A stretch of DNA of 64,000 bases from Streptococcus cristatus ATCC 51100 (GCF_011612585.1 NZ_CP050133.1:372001-436000), one strand, 5' to 3'. Counted from the stretch's first letter, positions 26,513 through 38,365 are shown. The notes: a model not told the origin generated them from the letters alone. Program-made: numbers and translations.

Positions 26513-27775
26513 ATGACAAAAGAATTGATTCAAGAATTTTCACAAATTCACGCAGAACCAGTATGGTTGGCTGATCTCCGTCAGCAGGCCTTTGACCAGA
26601 TTGATCAACTGGACTTGCCAGTCATTGAGCGGGTCAAATTTCACCGCTGGAATCTGGGAGACGGACGACTTTCTGATAGCGAGCCTTTGACCAGTGTGCC
26701 AGATTTTACGGCTCTCGGAGACAATCTCAAGTTTATCCAAATGGGAACCCAAACTGTCCTTGAGCAATTGCCAGCTGACTTGGCAGAGCAAGGTGTGATC
26801 TTCACAGATTTTCACACAGCTTTGGAAGAAATTCCAGAGCTGGTAGAGAAGCATTTCATGTCCGCAGTCAAGTATGACGAGGATAAATTAGCAGCTTACC
26901 ACACGGCCTATTTCAACAGCGGTGCGGTTCTTTATGTGCCGGACAATGTTGAGATTGACCAGCCGATTGAAGGAATTTTTTATCAGGACAGCGAAAGCGA
27001 TGTTCCTTTTAACAAGCATATTTTGATTATCGCAGGCAAGCATTCCAAGGTTAACTACTTGGAACGCTTGGAAACTTACGGTGAAGGAGCTGTTCCAGTA
27101 ACAGCCAATATCACTGTTGAAGTCATTGCTCAGGCTGGAGCTCAGATTAAGTTTTCAGCTATTGACCGCTTGGGCGAAAATGTAACGGCTTATATCAGCC
27201 GTCGCGGTAAGCTGGACAACGATGCCATGATTGACTGGGCCATCGGCGTTATGAACGAAGGCAATGTCGTAGCTGACTTTGACAGCGACCTCTATGGTAA
27301 TGGAAGCCATGCGGATATGAAAGTAGTGGCGCTCTCAAGTGGCAAGCAAGTTCAGGGAATCGATACCCGCGTAACTAACTATGGCTGCAACTCTATCGGA
27401 AATATCCTGCAACACGGGGTTATCCTGGAAAAAGGAACCTTGACCTTCAATGGTATCGGACATATTATCAAAGGCGCTAAGGGAGCAGATGCCCAGCAGG
27501 AAAGTCGGGTTCTCATGCTGTCTGACCAGGCTCGCTCAGATGCTAATCCAATCCTACTGATTGATGAGAACGATGTAACGGCTGGTCACGCGGCTTCTAT
27601 CGGTCAGGTGGATCCAGAAGATATGTATTATCTCATGAGTCGGGGTCTTGATAAGGCGACGGCTGAACGCTTGGTCGTGCGCGGCTTCTTAGGTTCAGTG
27701 ATTGTGGAAATCCCTGTTAAAGAAGTCCGTGATGAAATGATTGAAAATATCGATATTATTCTCGCAAAAAGATAA
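26513..27775 (+). CDS. sufD: Fe-S cluster assembly protein SufD
   Basis: 420 residues with a SufBD-type beta-helix core, including VNYLERLETYGEGAVPVTANITVEVIAQAGAQIKFSAIDRLG and [51 protein letters not shown], the conserved C-terminal block with the cluster-site His. It forms the SufBC2D scaffold with SufB and SufC. It lies 41 bases after sufC in the operon. Confidence 0.95.
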   Translation: MTKELIQEFSQIHAEPVWLADLRQQAFDQIDQLDLPVIERVKFHRWNLGDGRLSDSEPLTSVPDFTALGDNLKFIQMGTQTVLEQLPADLAEQGVIFTDFHTALEEIPELVEKHFMSAVKYDEDKLAAYHTAYFNSGAVLYVPDNVEIDQPIEGIFYQDSESDVPFNKHILIIAGKHSKVNYLERLETYGEGAVPVTANITVEVIAQAGAQIKFSAIDRLGENVTAYISRRGKLDNDAMIDWAIGVMNEGNVVADFDSDLYGNGSHADMKVVALSSGKQVQGIDTRVTNYGCNSIGNILQHGVILEKGTLTFNGIGHIIKGAKGADAQQESRVLMLSDQARSDANPILLIDENDVTAGHAASIGQVDPEDMYYLMSRGLDKATAERLVVRGFLGSVIVEIPVKEVRDEMIENIDIILAKR

Positions 27776-27803
27776 AAAGCTGGGCCTTGTCCCGTATAAG
27801 TAG

Positions 27804-29472
<1,669 letters not shown>

Positions 29473-29489
29473 GAATGTGAAAGGAAATT

Positions 29490-30902
29490 ATGTCAGAAGA
29501 AAGAGTAGAACCAAAACCAATTGATCTCGGTGAGTACAAGTTTGGTTTCCATGACGATGTTGAGCCTGTTATCTCGACAGGGAAAGGGCTGAATGAAGCG
29601 GTCATTCGTGAGCTTTCTGCAGCCAAGGGTGAACCAGAGTGGATGTTGGATTTCCGCCTTAAGTCCTACGAGGTTTTCAAAAAGATGCCGATGCAGACTT
29701 GGGGGCCAGATTTGTCAGAAATTAATTTTGATGACTTGATTTATTACCAAAAGGCCTCTGATAAGCCTGCTAGAAGCTGGGATGAAGTGCCTGAGAAGAT
29801 CAAGGAAACCTTTGAGCGGATTGGGATCCCAGAAGCGGAGCGAGCTTACCTTGCTGGTGCAGCTGCCCAGTATGAGTCCGAAGTGGTCTACCACAATATG
29901 AAGGAAGAGTTCCAAAAGCTTGGGATCGTCTTTACGGATACCGACTCAGCTCTTAAGGAATACCCAGAGCTTTTCAAACAGTATTTTGCTAAGTTGGTTC
30001 CGCCGACAGACAACAAGTTGGCTGCCCTCAACTCCGCCGTCTGGTCTGGTGGTACCTTTATCTATGTTCCAAAAGGTGTTAAGGTAGACATTCCGCTCCA
30101 AACCTACTTCCGTATCAACAATGAAAATTCCGGTCAGTTTGAGCGGACCTTGATTATCGTTGATGAGGGAGCAAGTGTTCACTACGTAGAAGGATGTACA
30201 GCTCCTACTTATTCAAGCAACAGCTTGCATGCGGCGATTGTTGAAATCTTTGCCCTTGACGGTGCCTATATGCGCTATACGACCATTCAAAACTGGTCAG
30301 ATAATGTCTACAACCTTGTAACCAAACGAGCGCGGGCTATGAAGGATGCGACAGTTGAGTGGATCGATGGAAACTTGGGTGCCAAAACAACCATGAAGTA
30401 CCCATCTGTTTACCTTGATGGAGAAGGGGCGCGTGGTACCATGCTTTCTATTGCCTTTGCCAATGCTGGTCAGCATCAGGATACAGGGGCTAAGATGATT
30501 CACAATGCGCCACACACCAGCTCATCTATCGTTTCCAAGTCCATTGCCAAGGGCGGAGGTAAGGTAGACTACCGTGGCCAAGTGACCTTTGCTCGCAATT
30601 CTAAGAAATCTGTCAGCCATATCGAGTGTGATACTATTATCATGGATGACTTGTCTGCTTCAGATACTATTCCATTTAATGAAATTCACAACTCGCAAGT
30701 GGCTTTGGAACATGAAGCTAAGGTTTCTAAGATTTCAGAGGAGCAGCTCTACTACCTCATGAGCCGTGGCCTATCGGAATCCGAAGCAACAGAAATGATT
30801 GTCATGGGCTTTGTCGAGCCCTTCACCAAGGAACTGCCAATGGAATACGCTGTTGAGCTCAACCGTCTCATCAGCTATGAAATGGAAGGCTCTGTTGGAT
30901 AA
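29490..30902 (+). CDS. sufB: Fe-S scaffold protein SufB
   Basis: 470 residues, full length. Conserved blocks: [44 protein letters not shown], with the scaffold Cys; and the C-terminal [22 protein letters not shown] region. It builds clusters together with SufC and SufD. Last intact gene of the suf operon; no terminator is visible before the decayed gene at 31039. Confidence 0.96.
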   Translation: MSEERVEPKPIDLGEYKFGFHDDVEPVISTGKGLNEAVIRELSAAKGEPEWMLDFRLKSYEVFKKMPMQTWGPDLSEINFDDLIYYQKASDKPARSWDEVPEKIKETFERIGIPEAERAYLAGAAAQYESEVVYHNMKEEFQKLGIVFTDTDSALKEYPELFKQYFAKLVPPTDNKLAALNSAVWSGGTFIYVPKGVKVDIPLQTYFRINNENSGQFERTLIIVDEGASVHYVEGCTAPTYSSNSLHAAIVEIFALDGAYMRYTTIQNWSDNVYNLVTKRARAMKDATVEWIDGNLGAKTTMKYPSVYLDGEGARGTMLSIAFANAGQHQDTGAKMIHNAPHTSSSIVSKSIAKGGGKVDYRGQVTFARNSKKSVSHIECDTIIMDDLSASDTIPFNEIHNSQVALEHEAKVSKISEEQLYYLMSRGLSESEATEMIVMGFVEPFTKELPMEYAVELNRLISYEMEGSVG

Positions 30903-31038
30903 AAGCTTTGGCATCTCTATAGATGAATGGTTGGAGAAGGTCTTGTCTACCTTTGGCTGGCCATCTAATACTTTGTGGGTCTGACTGGTAGTAGTTAAGT
31001 GAACAAAGAATTTATGCAAATGCTATTTGGAGGATAAA

Positions 31039-31607
31039 ATGGGGATTTTAAAACGTCTGTTTGGCAAAATAGAAGAAGTAAATAAAGGTGAGGCTGCTTT
31101 AGAAGAGCTAGATCAAACTTGGACGATCAATCTGGAAGAAGAGGCCAATGACTTCTGGTTTCAAATGGAACAGAATCTTTTGATCATACTATCAAAGCAG
31201 CAGGCGGACTGGACAAAGTGGAGCGTGCTTTCGTTCTTGTCAATTTTAAGCAAGGCCAAGAAACCTTTGAACTGTTTTATCAAGTAGCTGGGCAACTCGT
31301 GTCATATAGAGAAATGGATGATGAAGTTGTGCAAAAATTGGAGAAGCAGTTGCTTCCTCAAGCTCCAGAAGTAGCCAAGGCAGTGAACTCGGAGTTTCAG
31401 GCTGCGGGTGTTCCCTTGATTGATTATGCGATGCTTCAGTTTTAAACGCAGACAACAGCTTGGTTTGGACGTAAAATCAGGACACATTCACCAATGTCCA
31501 GTCTCAGTTTCCAAGAGCTAGTGGCTGGTTGGCGAGCTATGCTGGAGGAAGCTATTCCTAATCATCCCCTTGATAGCGATACTGCCTTACCTTATTTTGA
31601 AGGATAA
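31039..31607 (+). pseudogene. Decayed gene of unknown function behind sufB
   Basis: A good ribosome site (GGAGG) and ATG 31039 begin MGILKRLFGKIEEVNKGEAALEELDQ. Near 31174-31178 the frame must change to continue sensibly as FDHTIKAAGGLDKVERAFVLVNFKQGQETFELFYQ, as if one base were lost. That frame meets TAA at 31443-31445 but then continues open as TQTTAWFGRKIRTHSPM to TAA 31605-31607. So there is one frameshift and one in-frame stop in about 190 codons. The restored protein is not one I can name. Confidence 0.65.
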
Positions 31608-31679
31608 GATGTCAGCAGCGATTTAGTGTCTTCCTTGTTTGAAAGAGGAAGTTTTCGAAAAGCTGTTAAAGGAACCCTA

Positions 31680-31713
31680 AAAAAGAAGAGCTGATGAAGC
31701 TCTTCTTTTTAAT
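31680..31713. terminator. Bidirectional terminator between the suf locus and the PBP gene
   Basis: AAGAAGAGCT and AGCTCTTCTT pair, flanked by A-run and T-run. It serves both converging units. Confidence 0.8.
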
Positions 31714-31720
31714 TATTCTT

Positions 31721-32998
31721 TTATAACTTCTCGTTGACAAAGCGGATGAAGTCATTCCACCAGACTTTGAAAATGATAGCTTTTTCAACCTTTTTTTCTG
31801 TAATCATAGAAATAGAAGTTTTCTTATTTTCGATGTAGCCCTGGCCGATTGGCTCAGAATCTGTATAAGTGAGGGTGCCCACTACACTACCCTTTTTCAA
31901 AGGTGCCCGCAGCTCCTGTGGACTTGGAGTAAAGGTAACTTTATGTTCAGCCTGATTGGCTATCCGTTCTAGGATTACCAGGTCCTCACTAGCAACTGCA
32001 GCGACCTTATCCTCTTGGCTGTCTCTAACAGCTACTTGGGAGTTGTTGTATCTTTCCCCTTTTTTGACCAAGACTGTCGGAGAAAAATTTTGCGTAACGT
32101 AGGTCATTAGGCTAGATGTAACGCCAAAACGGGTATTAGGGTCGTTATCTTCCTGTGCGACTCCTAAAACAACTGTGATCAATCGCATCCCTTTTTCACT
32201 TGTCACGCCGACAAATGAAACACCATTCTGCTCAGATCCTCCTGTCTTCAACCCCTTCACTCCTGTCCGAAAACTAGGAGAGCCTTCCAACATTAAGTTG
32301 GGATTTTCTAGTTGGATTCCTGCAAAATTCACATGAGATTTGGAAGTGATGCCAAGGACCTCTGGGTAGTCATCGATCAGATGTGAGGCAATCACGGCTA
32401 TATCATAAGCACTGAACTTATTGACAGTCTCTTGTTTTTTCTTGCTTTTAGAATTCTCTGCGGCCTCCTCTTCGGTATTGGTAGTTTCTAACGAACCATC
32501 TAGTAAACGAATATCCGTACCAGTAGCATTTACAATGGTTGCATCAGAAATATTCCATTCTTTGAGTTTGGCTTTCATCATCTTGACAAAATTTTCCTCA
32601 CTTCCACCAACTTTTTCTGCCAGAGCAATGGTAGCGCTGTTGGCGCTTGCTAAAAGAGAAGCATTTAGCAAGTCCTTTACCTTGTAGCGTCGCGCTTCCA
32701 GAGGCAGGTTCGCGATAGAGGGATTTACTGTCAGCTGGTAAGCATAATCAGAAATATCAACCTCAGTTTCTAGACTCAGTTTGCCATCAGCAATGGCTTC
32801 GTAAACCAGATAAGCAGTCAAAATGTTAGTAATAGCACCGACTTCTAGTGGGCTTGTAGCCTCCTTTTCATAGAGGATTTTTCCTGAGTTTGCATCAACA
32901 GCAATGGCGCTTTTAGCAGCAATTTCATAGTCATCTGCCAGAACAGGCTTGGCAATCAGGCCAAAGAATAGCAGTAAGAATACAAAAAGTTTTTTCAT
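31721..32998 (-). CDS. D-alanyl-D-alanine carboxypeptidase (PBP3/DacA-type) homologue lacking the catalytic Ser and Lys
   Basis: 425 residues. Signal peptide about 1-21 (FLLLFFGLIAKPVLA). Peptidase S11 domain to about 270, PBP5 C-terminal beta domain to about 395, and an amphipathic anchor KVWWNDFIRFVNEKL. The family needs SxxK, SxN and KTG motifs. SxN (SANS) and KTG (GLKTGGSE) are present. The SxxK site reads A55-I-T-N58 (LEVGAITNILTAYL) where relatives have S-I-T-K: Ser to Ala and Lys to Asn. Without the nucleophile it should not bind beta-lactams covalently or trim pentapeptides. The reading frame is otherwise intact. Position next to sufB matches the dacA locus of related streptococci. 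Confidence 0.9.
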   Translation of the reverse strand: MKKLFVFLLLFFGLIAKPVLADDYEIAAKSAIAVDANSGKILYEKEATSPLEVGAITNILTAYLVYEAIADGKLSLETEVDISDYAYQLTVNPSIANLPLEARRYKVKDLLNASLLASANSATIALAEKVGGSEENFVKMMKAKLKEWNISDATIVNATGTDIRLLDGSLETTNTEEEAAENSKSKKKQETVNKFSAYDIAVIASHLIDDYPEVLGITSKSHVNFAGIQLENPNLMLEGSPSFRTGVKGLKTGGSEQNGVSFVGVTSEKGMRLITVVLGVAQEDNDPNTRFGVTSSLMTYVTQNFSPTVLVKKGERYNNSQVAVRDSQEDKVAAVASEDLVILERIANQAEHKVTFTPSPQELRAPLKKGSVVGTLTYTDSEPIGQGYIENKKTSISMITEKKVEKAIIFKVWWNDFIRFVNEKL

Positions 32999-33201
32999 TT
33001 CTTTCCCCTAGATTAGTAATAAATCTATTGTAACATAAAAAAGCCGATATTTTTGATAATCCTATTCAAGAATCCTTGTAAAATATTGAACAGGTTATTA
33101 TTTATAAGATTTTTTGCATTTTTATGAAAATATATGAAAATGCATAGAAATTTTCCTATACTTTGTTTCAATAAAAATAAGAAAAATGCATAGAATTTTA
33201 A

Positions 33202-33247
33202 AATTTTCTTAAATAAGACTTGTATTTGTCTAGAAATGATGTATAAT
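33202..33247 (+). promoter_or_regulatory. Promoter region of the oligopeptide-binding lipoprotein gene
   Basis: TTGTAT (33220-33225), 16 bases, TATAAT (33242-33247). AATTTTCTTAAATAA at 33202 matches the CodY box at about 11 of 15 positions, too weak to assert. Two copies of a GAAAATGCATAGAA-like block lie at about 33135-33200. The remaining 33000-33200 is very AT-rich. Confidence 0.5.
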
Positions 33248-33277
33248 AATACATAATCTAAAGAAGGAGATTTGCTC

Positions 33278-35236
33278 ATGAAAAAATCTAAATGGTTGGC
33301 TATTACTGGTTTGGTTGCAGCATCAGCGCTATTCTTAGCTGCTTGTGGCAAGTCAAGCACCAGCTCGGCAAAGACATATTCTTATGTCTATAATACAGAT
33401 CCAGATACATTGGATTATGTAAACTCCAATCGCGCCTCCACTTCTGACGTTATTGCCAATTTGGTAGACGGTCTTTTAGAAAATGATCAATATGGGAATC
33501 TTATCCCTTCATTGGCTGAAGACTGGACTGTGTCTAAAGATGGCCTAACTTATACTTATAAGTTGCGTAAGGATGCTAAATGGTACACAGCAGAAGGTGA
33601 AGAGTATGCTGCTGTCAAGGCGCAAGACTTTGTCACAGGGCTCAAGCACGCTGCAGATGAAAAATCAGAAGCCTTACCAATCGTGCAAAACTCTATCAAG
33701 GGCTTGGATGCTTATATCAAAGGAGAAAGCAATGATTTCTCTACTGTCGGTGTTAAGGCGATCGACGACTATACGGTTCAATACACCCTGAATCAGCCAG
33801 AAAGCTACTGGAATTCTAAGACAACGATGGGCATTCTCTTCCCGATTAACGAAGAATTCCTGAAGAAAGAAGGCAAAGACTTTGGTACCGTGAAACCTTC
33901 CGGTATCCTCTACAATGGTCCATATGTATTAAAGTCATTTACTTCTAAGTCTGTTATCGAATATTCTAAAAACCAAAACTATTGGGATAAGGACAATGTG
34001 AAGATCGAAGATGTCAAGTTGACTTACTACGATGGTTCTGACCAAGAGTCATTGATCCGTAACTTTACTGATGGTGCTTACACACAAGCTCGTCTCTATC
34101 CGACTAGCTCAAACTACGCATCAGTAGAAAAGAAATACAAAGACAACATCATTTTTACTCCACAAAACTCAACTAGCTATTTCTATGCCTTTAACTTGAA
34201 TCGTCAGGCTTATAGCCACACTTCTAAGACAGATGTCCAAAAAGCTGCCAGCAAAGAAGCAATTCAAAATAAAGACTTCCGTCAAGCAATCAACTTTGCT
34301 TTTGACCGTAAATCCTTTGGTGCCCAGATGAATGGTAATGAAGGAGCAACGAAAATTATCAGAAGCTTGCTTGTGCCTCCTAGTTTTGTGCAAGTAGATG
34401 GCAAGGACTTCTCAGATGTCGTTGAATCACAACTGGCTTCTTATGGGGATGAATGGCAAGGTGTCAAATTAGCTGATGCTCAAGACAGCATTTACAACCC
34501 AGATAAGGCCAAGGCAGAATTTGCTAAGGCAAAAGAAGCTTTGCAAGCACAGGGAGTTGAATTCCCAATTCATCTAGATGTACCAGTTGACCAGACAGAT
34601 AAAATCATGGTGCAGCGGACCAACTCTTTCAAACAATCTGTTGAGGCAGCTCTAGGCCAAGAAAACGTTGTGATTGACGTGCACCAAATGTCATCAGACG
34701 ATTTTGATAACTCTACTTACTTCGCAGAAACAGCTGCCCAAAAGGACTATGACCTCAATATGTCTGGTTGGTCAGCGGACTATCAAGATCCAGTGACTTA
34801 TTTGAATATCTTTAACCCAGAAACAGGGGATATCTTGGACAATATTGGTTTGACAAAAGGCCAAAACCAAGACCTTGCTTCTAAGGTTGGTTTAACGGAC
34901 TACAAAGCGCTTTTGGATCAGGCAGATGCAGAAAAGCAAGATACCAATGCTCGCTATACCAAGTATGCAGCAGCGCAGGCTTGGTTAACAGATAGTTCTA
35001 TTGTCATCCCGTCTATTTCTGCAGGTGCTTCACCAATGGTTCAAAAGGTCGTACCATTTACCAAAGCCTACTCTTATGTAGGTATCAAGGGTGATGTCTA
35101 TGTATTTAAGGGAATGGAGCTTCAAGATAAGGTTCTGACAGTAGCTGATTATCAAAAGGCTTTGAAAAAATGGGAAAAAGAAAAAGAAGAATCAAATAAA
35201 AAAGCTCAAGAAGAGTTAGCAAGTCACGTTAAGTAA
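33278..35236 (+). CDS. Oligopeptide ABC transporter substrate-binding lipoprotein (OppA/AmiA/HppA type)
   Basis: 652 residues from ATG 33278 (TTG 33272 rejected; AGGAG upstream). The lipobox is FLAAC, giving lipidation at Cys near 24. The SBP_bac_5 domain fills the rest, with TDPDTLDYVNSNRASTSDVIANLVDGLLE at the front and the Lys/Glu-rich end usual in streptococcal AmiA/AliA/HppA proteins. No permease or ATPase is nearby, so it is an orphan receptor that would feed the Ami/Opp importer encoded elsewhere. Such receptors also bring in signalling peptides. Confidence 0.93.
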   Translation: MKKSKWLAITGLVAASALFLAACGKSSTSSAKTYSYVYNTDPDTLDYVNSNRASTSDVIANLVDGLLENDQYGNLIPSLAEDWTVSKDGLTYTYKLRKDAKWYTAEGEEYAAVKAQDFVTGLKHAADEKSEALPIVQNSIKGLDAYIKGESNDFSTVGVKAIDDYTVQYTLNQPESYWNSKTTMGILFPINEEFLKKEGKDFGTVKPSGILYNGPYVLKSFTSKSVIEYSKNQNYWDKDNVKIEDVKLTYYDGSDQESLIRNFTDGAYTQARLYPTSSNYASVEKKYKDNIIFTPQNSTSYFYAFNLNRQAYSHTSKTDVQKAASKEAIQNKDFRQAINFAFDRKSFGAQMNGNEGATKIIRSLLVPPSFVQVDGKDFSDVVESQLASYGDEWQGVKLADAQDSIYNPDKAKAEFAKAKEALQAQGVEFPIHLDVPVDQTDKIMVQRTNSFKQSVEAALGQENVVIDVHQMSSDDFDNSTYFAETAAQKDYDLNMSGWSADYQDPVTYLNIFNPETGDILDNIGLTKGQNQDLASKVGLTDYKALLDQADAEKQDTNARYTKYAAAQAWLTDSSIVIPSISAGASPMVQKVVPFTKAYSYVGIKGDVYVFKGMELQDKVLTVADYQKALKKWEKEKEESNKKAQEELASHVK

Positions 35237-35242
35237 AAGAAA

Positions 35243-35420
35243 AGAGGCTGGGACAAAAGTCCTAGCCTCTCAATTGTCTTTGGATTGTCGAGCAAAGACG
35301 CAGTGGCTGAGTGGGCTCTACTACGCTGATCTCATCAGCTTTTACAGCCCTACTCAACTGTGCGGAGGTGGGACGACGAAATCGAATTCTAACGAATTAC
35401 CGATTTCTGTCCCACACTCT
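35243..35420 (-). repeat. Structured intergenic repeat, copy 2 of 5
   Basis: The same element as at 7514 but reversed. On the minus strand it starts GAGTGTGGGACAGAAATCGG near 35420 and ends with the AGAGGCTAGGAC-TTTT-GTCCCAGCCTCT hairpin and TTTTCTTTT. It lies downstream of serS (minus strand), in serS orientation, and abuts the end of the lipoprotein gene. Confidence 0.85.
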
Positions 35421-35489
35421 TTAAAGTAGAAAATCCTATATTTCGTTTATTTTTTTGAACTGTTGGATTTCTCCTCAACTAGAATAAGA

Positions 35490-35516
35490 AAAGGTCCGAT
35501 TGTTTCGGACCTTTCA
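35490..35516 (-). terminator. Terminator of serS
   Basis: AAAGGTCCG-AAACAAT-CGGACCTTT with TCTTATT on the minus strand. Confidence 0.75.
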
Positions 35517-35520
35517 TTGT

Positions 35521-36798
35521 TTATTTTGGTGCGATGACTTCCAAGCCGCCCATGTAAGGACGTAGGACTTCAGGAATGGTCACAGAACCATCTTCGTTTT
35601 GGTAATTTTCTAAGATAGCAGCGACTGTACGTCCGACAGCCAGTCCAGATCCATTGAGAGTGTGGAGGAGTTTGACCTTGCCATCTGCTTCGTCACGGTA
35701 GCGGATTTGGGCACGACGAGCTTGGAAATCTTCTGTGTTAGAGCAGCTAGAGATTTCACGGTAGGTGTTCTGAGCTGGAATCCAGACTTCCAAGTCGTAG
35801 GTTTTAGCAGCTGAGAAGCCCATGTCACCAGTAGAAAGAGCAACGACACGGTAAGGCAGATTGAGCTTTTGCAGGATGTTTTCTGCATTGGCAGTCATCT
35901 TTTCCAGTTCTTCATAAGATTCTTCTGGCTTGGCAAATTTTACCATTTCAACCTTATGGAATTGGTGCAGACGAATCAGACCGCGCGTGTCACGACCGGC
36001 AGAACCAGCTTCAGAGCGGAAAGATGGGCTCATAGCTGTGAAGTAGATTGGCAATTCTTTGCCATCTAAAATTTCATCTCGATAGTAGTTGGTCAGTGGA
36101 ACTTCAGCAGTCGGAATCAGAACGAAGTTAGTATCGCTTAGCTCAAAGGTATCTTCTTTGAACTTAGGATATTGTCCAGTACCAAACATAGAGTCATGGT
36201 TGACCATATAGGGAGTGATGACCTCCGTATAGCCTTCTTTGCCATGCTCATCCAGCATGAAGTTGTAGATAGCGCGTTCCAAACGAGCGCCCAAGCCCTT
36301 GTAGAAGAGGAAGCGGGCCCCAGTAACTTTTGCGCCACGTTCCCAGTCCAGAATGTCCAAGTTTTCGCCCAAATCCCAGTGAGCCTTAGCTTCAAAGTCA
36401 AATTGGCGAGGTGTACCCCAACGGCGGACTTCTACATTGTCATCCTCGTCTGCTCCGACTGGCACGCTATCGTGCGGAATGTTTGGTAGGGTTGTAGTGA
36501 ACTCGGTTAACTTAGCATCCAAGTCAGCTAAAGTAGCATCTAAGTCCTTGATTTCAGCAGATAGTTTTTGCATAGCAGCAATCTTGTCATCTGCATTTTC
36601 TTTGTTGCGCTTGGCTTGGGCAATCTCTGCAGAAACGGTGTTGCGTTCTGCTTTGAGATTTTCTACTTTCACCAGTAAATCACGTCTTTGCTCATCAATT
36701 TCCTTCATTTGATTGAGCACATCAGCTGCTACGCCACGGGTAGCTAATTTCTCTGCGACAGCATCAAAGTCTGTCCGAATACGTTTTAAATCTAACAT
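35521..36798 (-). CDS. serS: Seryl-tRNA synthetase
   Basis: 425 residues from ATG 36798; an in-frame start 21 codons upstream lies in the T-box leader and is rejected. The N-terminal coiled-coil tRNA-binding arm is about 30-100. The class II core has motif 2 [25 protein letters not shown] and motif 3 [19 protein letters not shown]. It charges tRNA-Ser. Expression is controlled by the serine T-box upstream. Confidence 0.97.
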   Translation of the reverse strand: MLDLKRIRTDFDAVAEKLATRGVAADVLNQMKEIDEQRRDLLVKVENLKAERNTVSAEIAQAKRNKENADDKIAAMQKLSAEIKDLDATLADLDAKLTEFTTTLPNIPHDSVPVGADEDDNVEVRRWGTPRQFDFEAKAHWDLGENLDILDWERGAKVTGARFLFYKGLGARLERAIYNFMLDEHGKEGYTEVITPYMVNHDSMFGTGQYPKFKEDTFELSDTNFVLIPTAEVPLTNYYRDEILDGKELPIYFTAMSPSFRSEAGSAGRDTRGLIRLHQFHKVEMVKFAKPEESYEELEKMTANAENILQKLNLPYRVVALSTGDMGFSAAKTYDLEVWIPAQNTYREISSCSNTEDFQARRAQIRYRDEADGKVKLLHTLNGSGLAVGRTVAAILENYQNEDGSVTIPEVLRPYMGGLEVIAPK

Positions 36799-36996
36799 AA
36801 AACCTCCAAAAAATAAAAGCACACCGAGGAAACTGTTGGAGCGGCTAGGCCGCGGTTCCATCCAACTTCACAGGTGTGCACTTGATTATGTATGTAGTTG
36901 TCTTACAACGGTAGAATTTCACACTAGGCTCCTATCTGCTCGCAGCACCCGCAGACTTTCTGAAAGAAGCGATAGCCTTACTTATCCGTTTCCTAG
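36799..36996 (-). promoter_or_regulatory. Serine-specific T-box riboswitch of serS
   Basis: The minus-strand leader of about 200 nt contains the T-box sequence TGGATGGAACCGCGG (plus 36850-36864) with flanking antiterminator halves. In stem I, GTGTGAAATTCTACC puts a UCU serine codon at the specifier position. A terminator-like hairpin (AAGTGCACACC with GGTGTGCTTTTATTTTTT) ends before the ribosome site. Uncharged tRNA-Ser would allow read-through. Confidence 0.9.
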
Positions 36997-37025
36997 ATTA
37001 TACAGGATTTTCTATTTTTTTGCAA
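36997..37025 (-). promoter_or_regulatory. Promoter of serS
   Basis: TTGCAA (37020-37025), 17 bases, TATAAT (36997-37002) on the minus strand. The -35 lies inside the 3' end of the manO coding region. Confidence 0.65.
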
Positions 37026-37383
37026 ATAGATTTTTAAAGAATTGCCCAATTGTTTGGATCAAAGTAGGTAATTTGACAACTTTCTCATTTCCGATATGTT
37101 GTCGTGCAATTTTGAGAATTTTTCCAGTGTCCTTGGAGGCAAAGAGAAACTTGCCCTTGTCTGTAAACACTTCAAAATGGCGGCTGACATTTTTCCCAGA
37201 GACATTGGCACCGATCTGCTGGATGCTAGACCAAGGCAGTTGGATATAGTCTTCTACATTAGCGTCGGCGTAGAATTCCAGTGCAACATCACCAACTAAA
37301 AACTTCCCAACCTTGCCACCTAAACCCAGATAGGAAACCCCTGTCGTTTGAAATTCAATCGATTTATTTTGCGATTGCGCCAT
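37012..37383 (-). CDS. manO: DUF956 protein ManO, linked to the mannose PTS
   Basis: 123 residues matching the DUF956 family: VSYLGLGGKVGKFLVGDVALEFYADANVEDYIQLPWSSIQQIGANVSGKNVSRHFEVFTDKGKFLFASKDTG. In lactic acid bacteria the gene follows manLMN and is thought to modulate the mannose/glucose PTS. A terminator and an extended -10 (TGGTATAAT) separate it from manN, so it may be partly independent. Its end overlaps the serS promoter. Confidence 0.88.
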   Translation of the reverse strand: MAQSQNKSIEFQTTGVSYLGLGGKVGKFLVGDVALEFYADANVEDYIQLPWSSIQQIGANVSGKNVSRHFEVFTDKGKFLFASKDTGKILKIARQHIGNEKVVKLPTLIQTIGQFFKNLFAKK

Positions 37384-37422
37384 AGAACATCTCCCTTTTA
37401 AATACTATAGCTATTATACCAT

Positions 37423-37453
37423 AATAAAAAGAAGGCCGAAACCTTCTTTTTAA
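37423..37453 (-). terminator. Hairpin between manN and manO
   Basis: AAAAAGAAGG and CCTTCTTTTT pair across a 6-base loop; usable in both directions, likely a partial terminator after manN. Confidence 0.75.
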
Positions 37454-38365
37454 TTACATCAAACCAATAAGGCGGGCAACGATACCAACAACGAAAAGTC
37501 CGATGATGATTGTGATTGGAGAAACTTTCTTCTTAAGCAACCACATGCAGAGGAAGGTAAGGAGAAGTCCCATCAAACCTGGAATCAAAGAGTTAATTTG
37601 TCCTTGGAGTGTATTTGCTTTTTCAGGAGTCAAACTCAGTCCGCCTGCAACATCACCCAAGATTTTTTGAAGTTGCTCGCCAGTTACAGCACCTTTAGGG
37701 AAGTTGATGTAAGCTCCCTCAGAGAGTTTTGTAGATGGCAATTGAAGCGCAAAGCTAACGTTTACCCAGCGTGCAACCAATACAGCTAAGATAAACATAC
37801 CAAGGATTGAAGCACCTTTAGTGATGTCTTGAAGGATACCACCAGACATGTCTTTAGTGATTTCAGAACCAGCCTTGTAACCCAATTCTTGAGTGTACCA
37901 CAAGAAGGCCATACGGATTGCATTCCAAAGAACGAAGAAGAGAAGTGGGCCGATGATATTTCCTGACAGAGCAAGAGATGCACCGAGTGCTCCAAGGATC
38001 GGACGAACTGTGAACCAGAAGACTGGGTCACCGATACCAGCCAAAGGTCCCATCATACCGATTTTAACCCCTTGGATAGCTGCATCGTCAATTTCTGCAC
38101 CATTTGCTTTTTCTTCTTCAAGGGCAAGTGTTACACCGATGATTGGAGCAGCAACGTATGGGTGAGTATTGAAGAATTCCAAGTGACGCTCAAGAGCAGC
38201 AGCTTGATCTTCTTTTTTAGTATAAAGTTTCTTGAGAGCTGGAATTAAAGAATAAGCCCAACCCAAGTTTTGCATACGTTCATAGTTCCAAGAACCTTGC
38301 AAGAAAGTAGAACGCCACCAAACTTTTTGACGGTCTGATTTAGATAATTGAATTTTTTCAGTCAT
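37454..38365 (-). CDS. manN: Mannose/glucose PTS component IID
   Basis: 303 residues: an N-terminal cytoplasmic part, then FWFTVRPILGALGASLALSG and a C-terminal membrane region (about 258-303). Typical EII-Man IID, also part of the receptor for class IIa bacteriocins. It lies 18 bases downstream of manM on the minus strand. Confidence 0.95.
   Translation of the reverse strand: MTEKIQLSKSDRQKVWWRSTFLQGSWNYERMQNLGWAYSLIPALKKLYTKKEDQAAALERHLEFFNTHPYVAAPIIGVTLALEEEKANGAEIDDAAIQGVKIGMMGPLAGIGDPVFWFTVRPILGALGASLALSGNIIGPLLFFVLWNAIRMAFLWYTQELGYKAGSEITKDMSGGILQDITKGASILGMFILAVLVARWVNVSFALQLPSTKLSEGAYINFPKGAVTGEQLQKILGDVAGGLSLTPEKANTLQGQINSLIPGLMGLLLTFLCMWLLKKKVSPITIIIGLFVVGIVARLIGLM

Noticed and set aside
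30799..30984. A 61-aa ORF overlapping the end of sufB
   Set aside because: Mostly a shadow frame of sufB; the extra tail after the sufB stop has no start or ribosome site of its own.
33202..33216. A CodY box at the oligopeptide-binding gene
   Set aside because: Only about 11 of 15 matches in very AT-rich DNA; not distinguishable from chance by eye.
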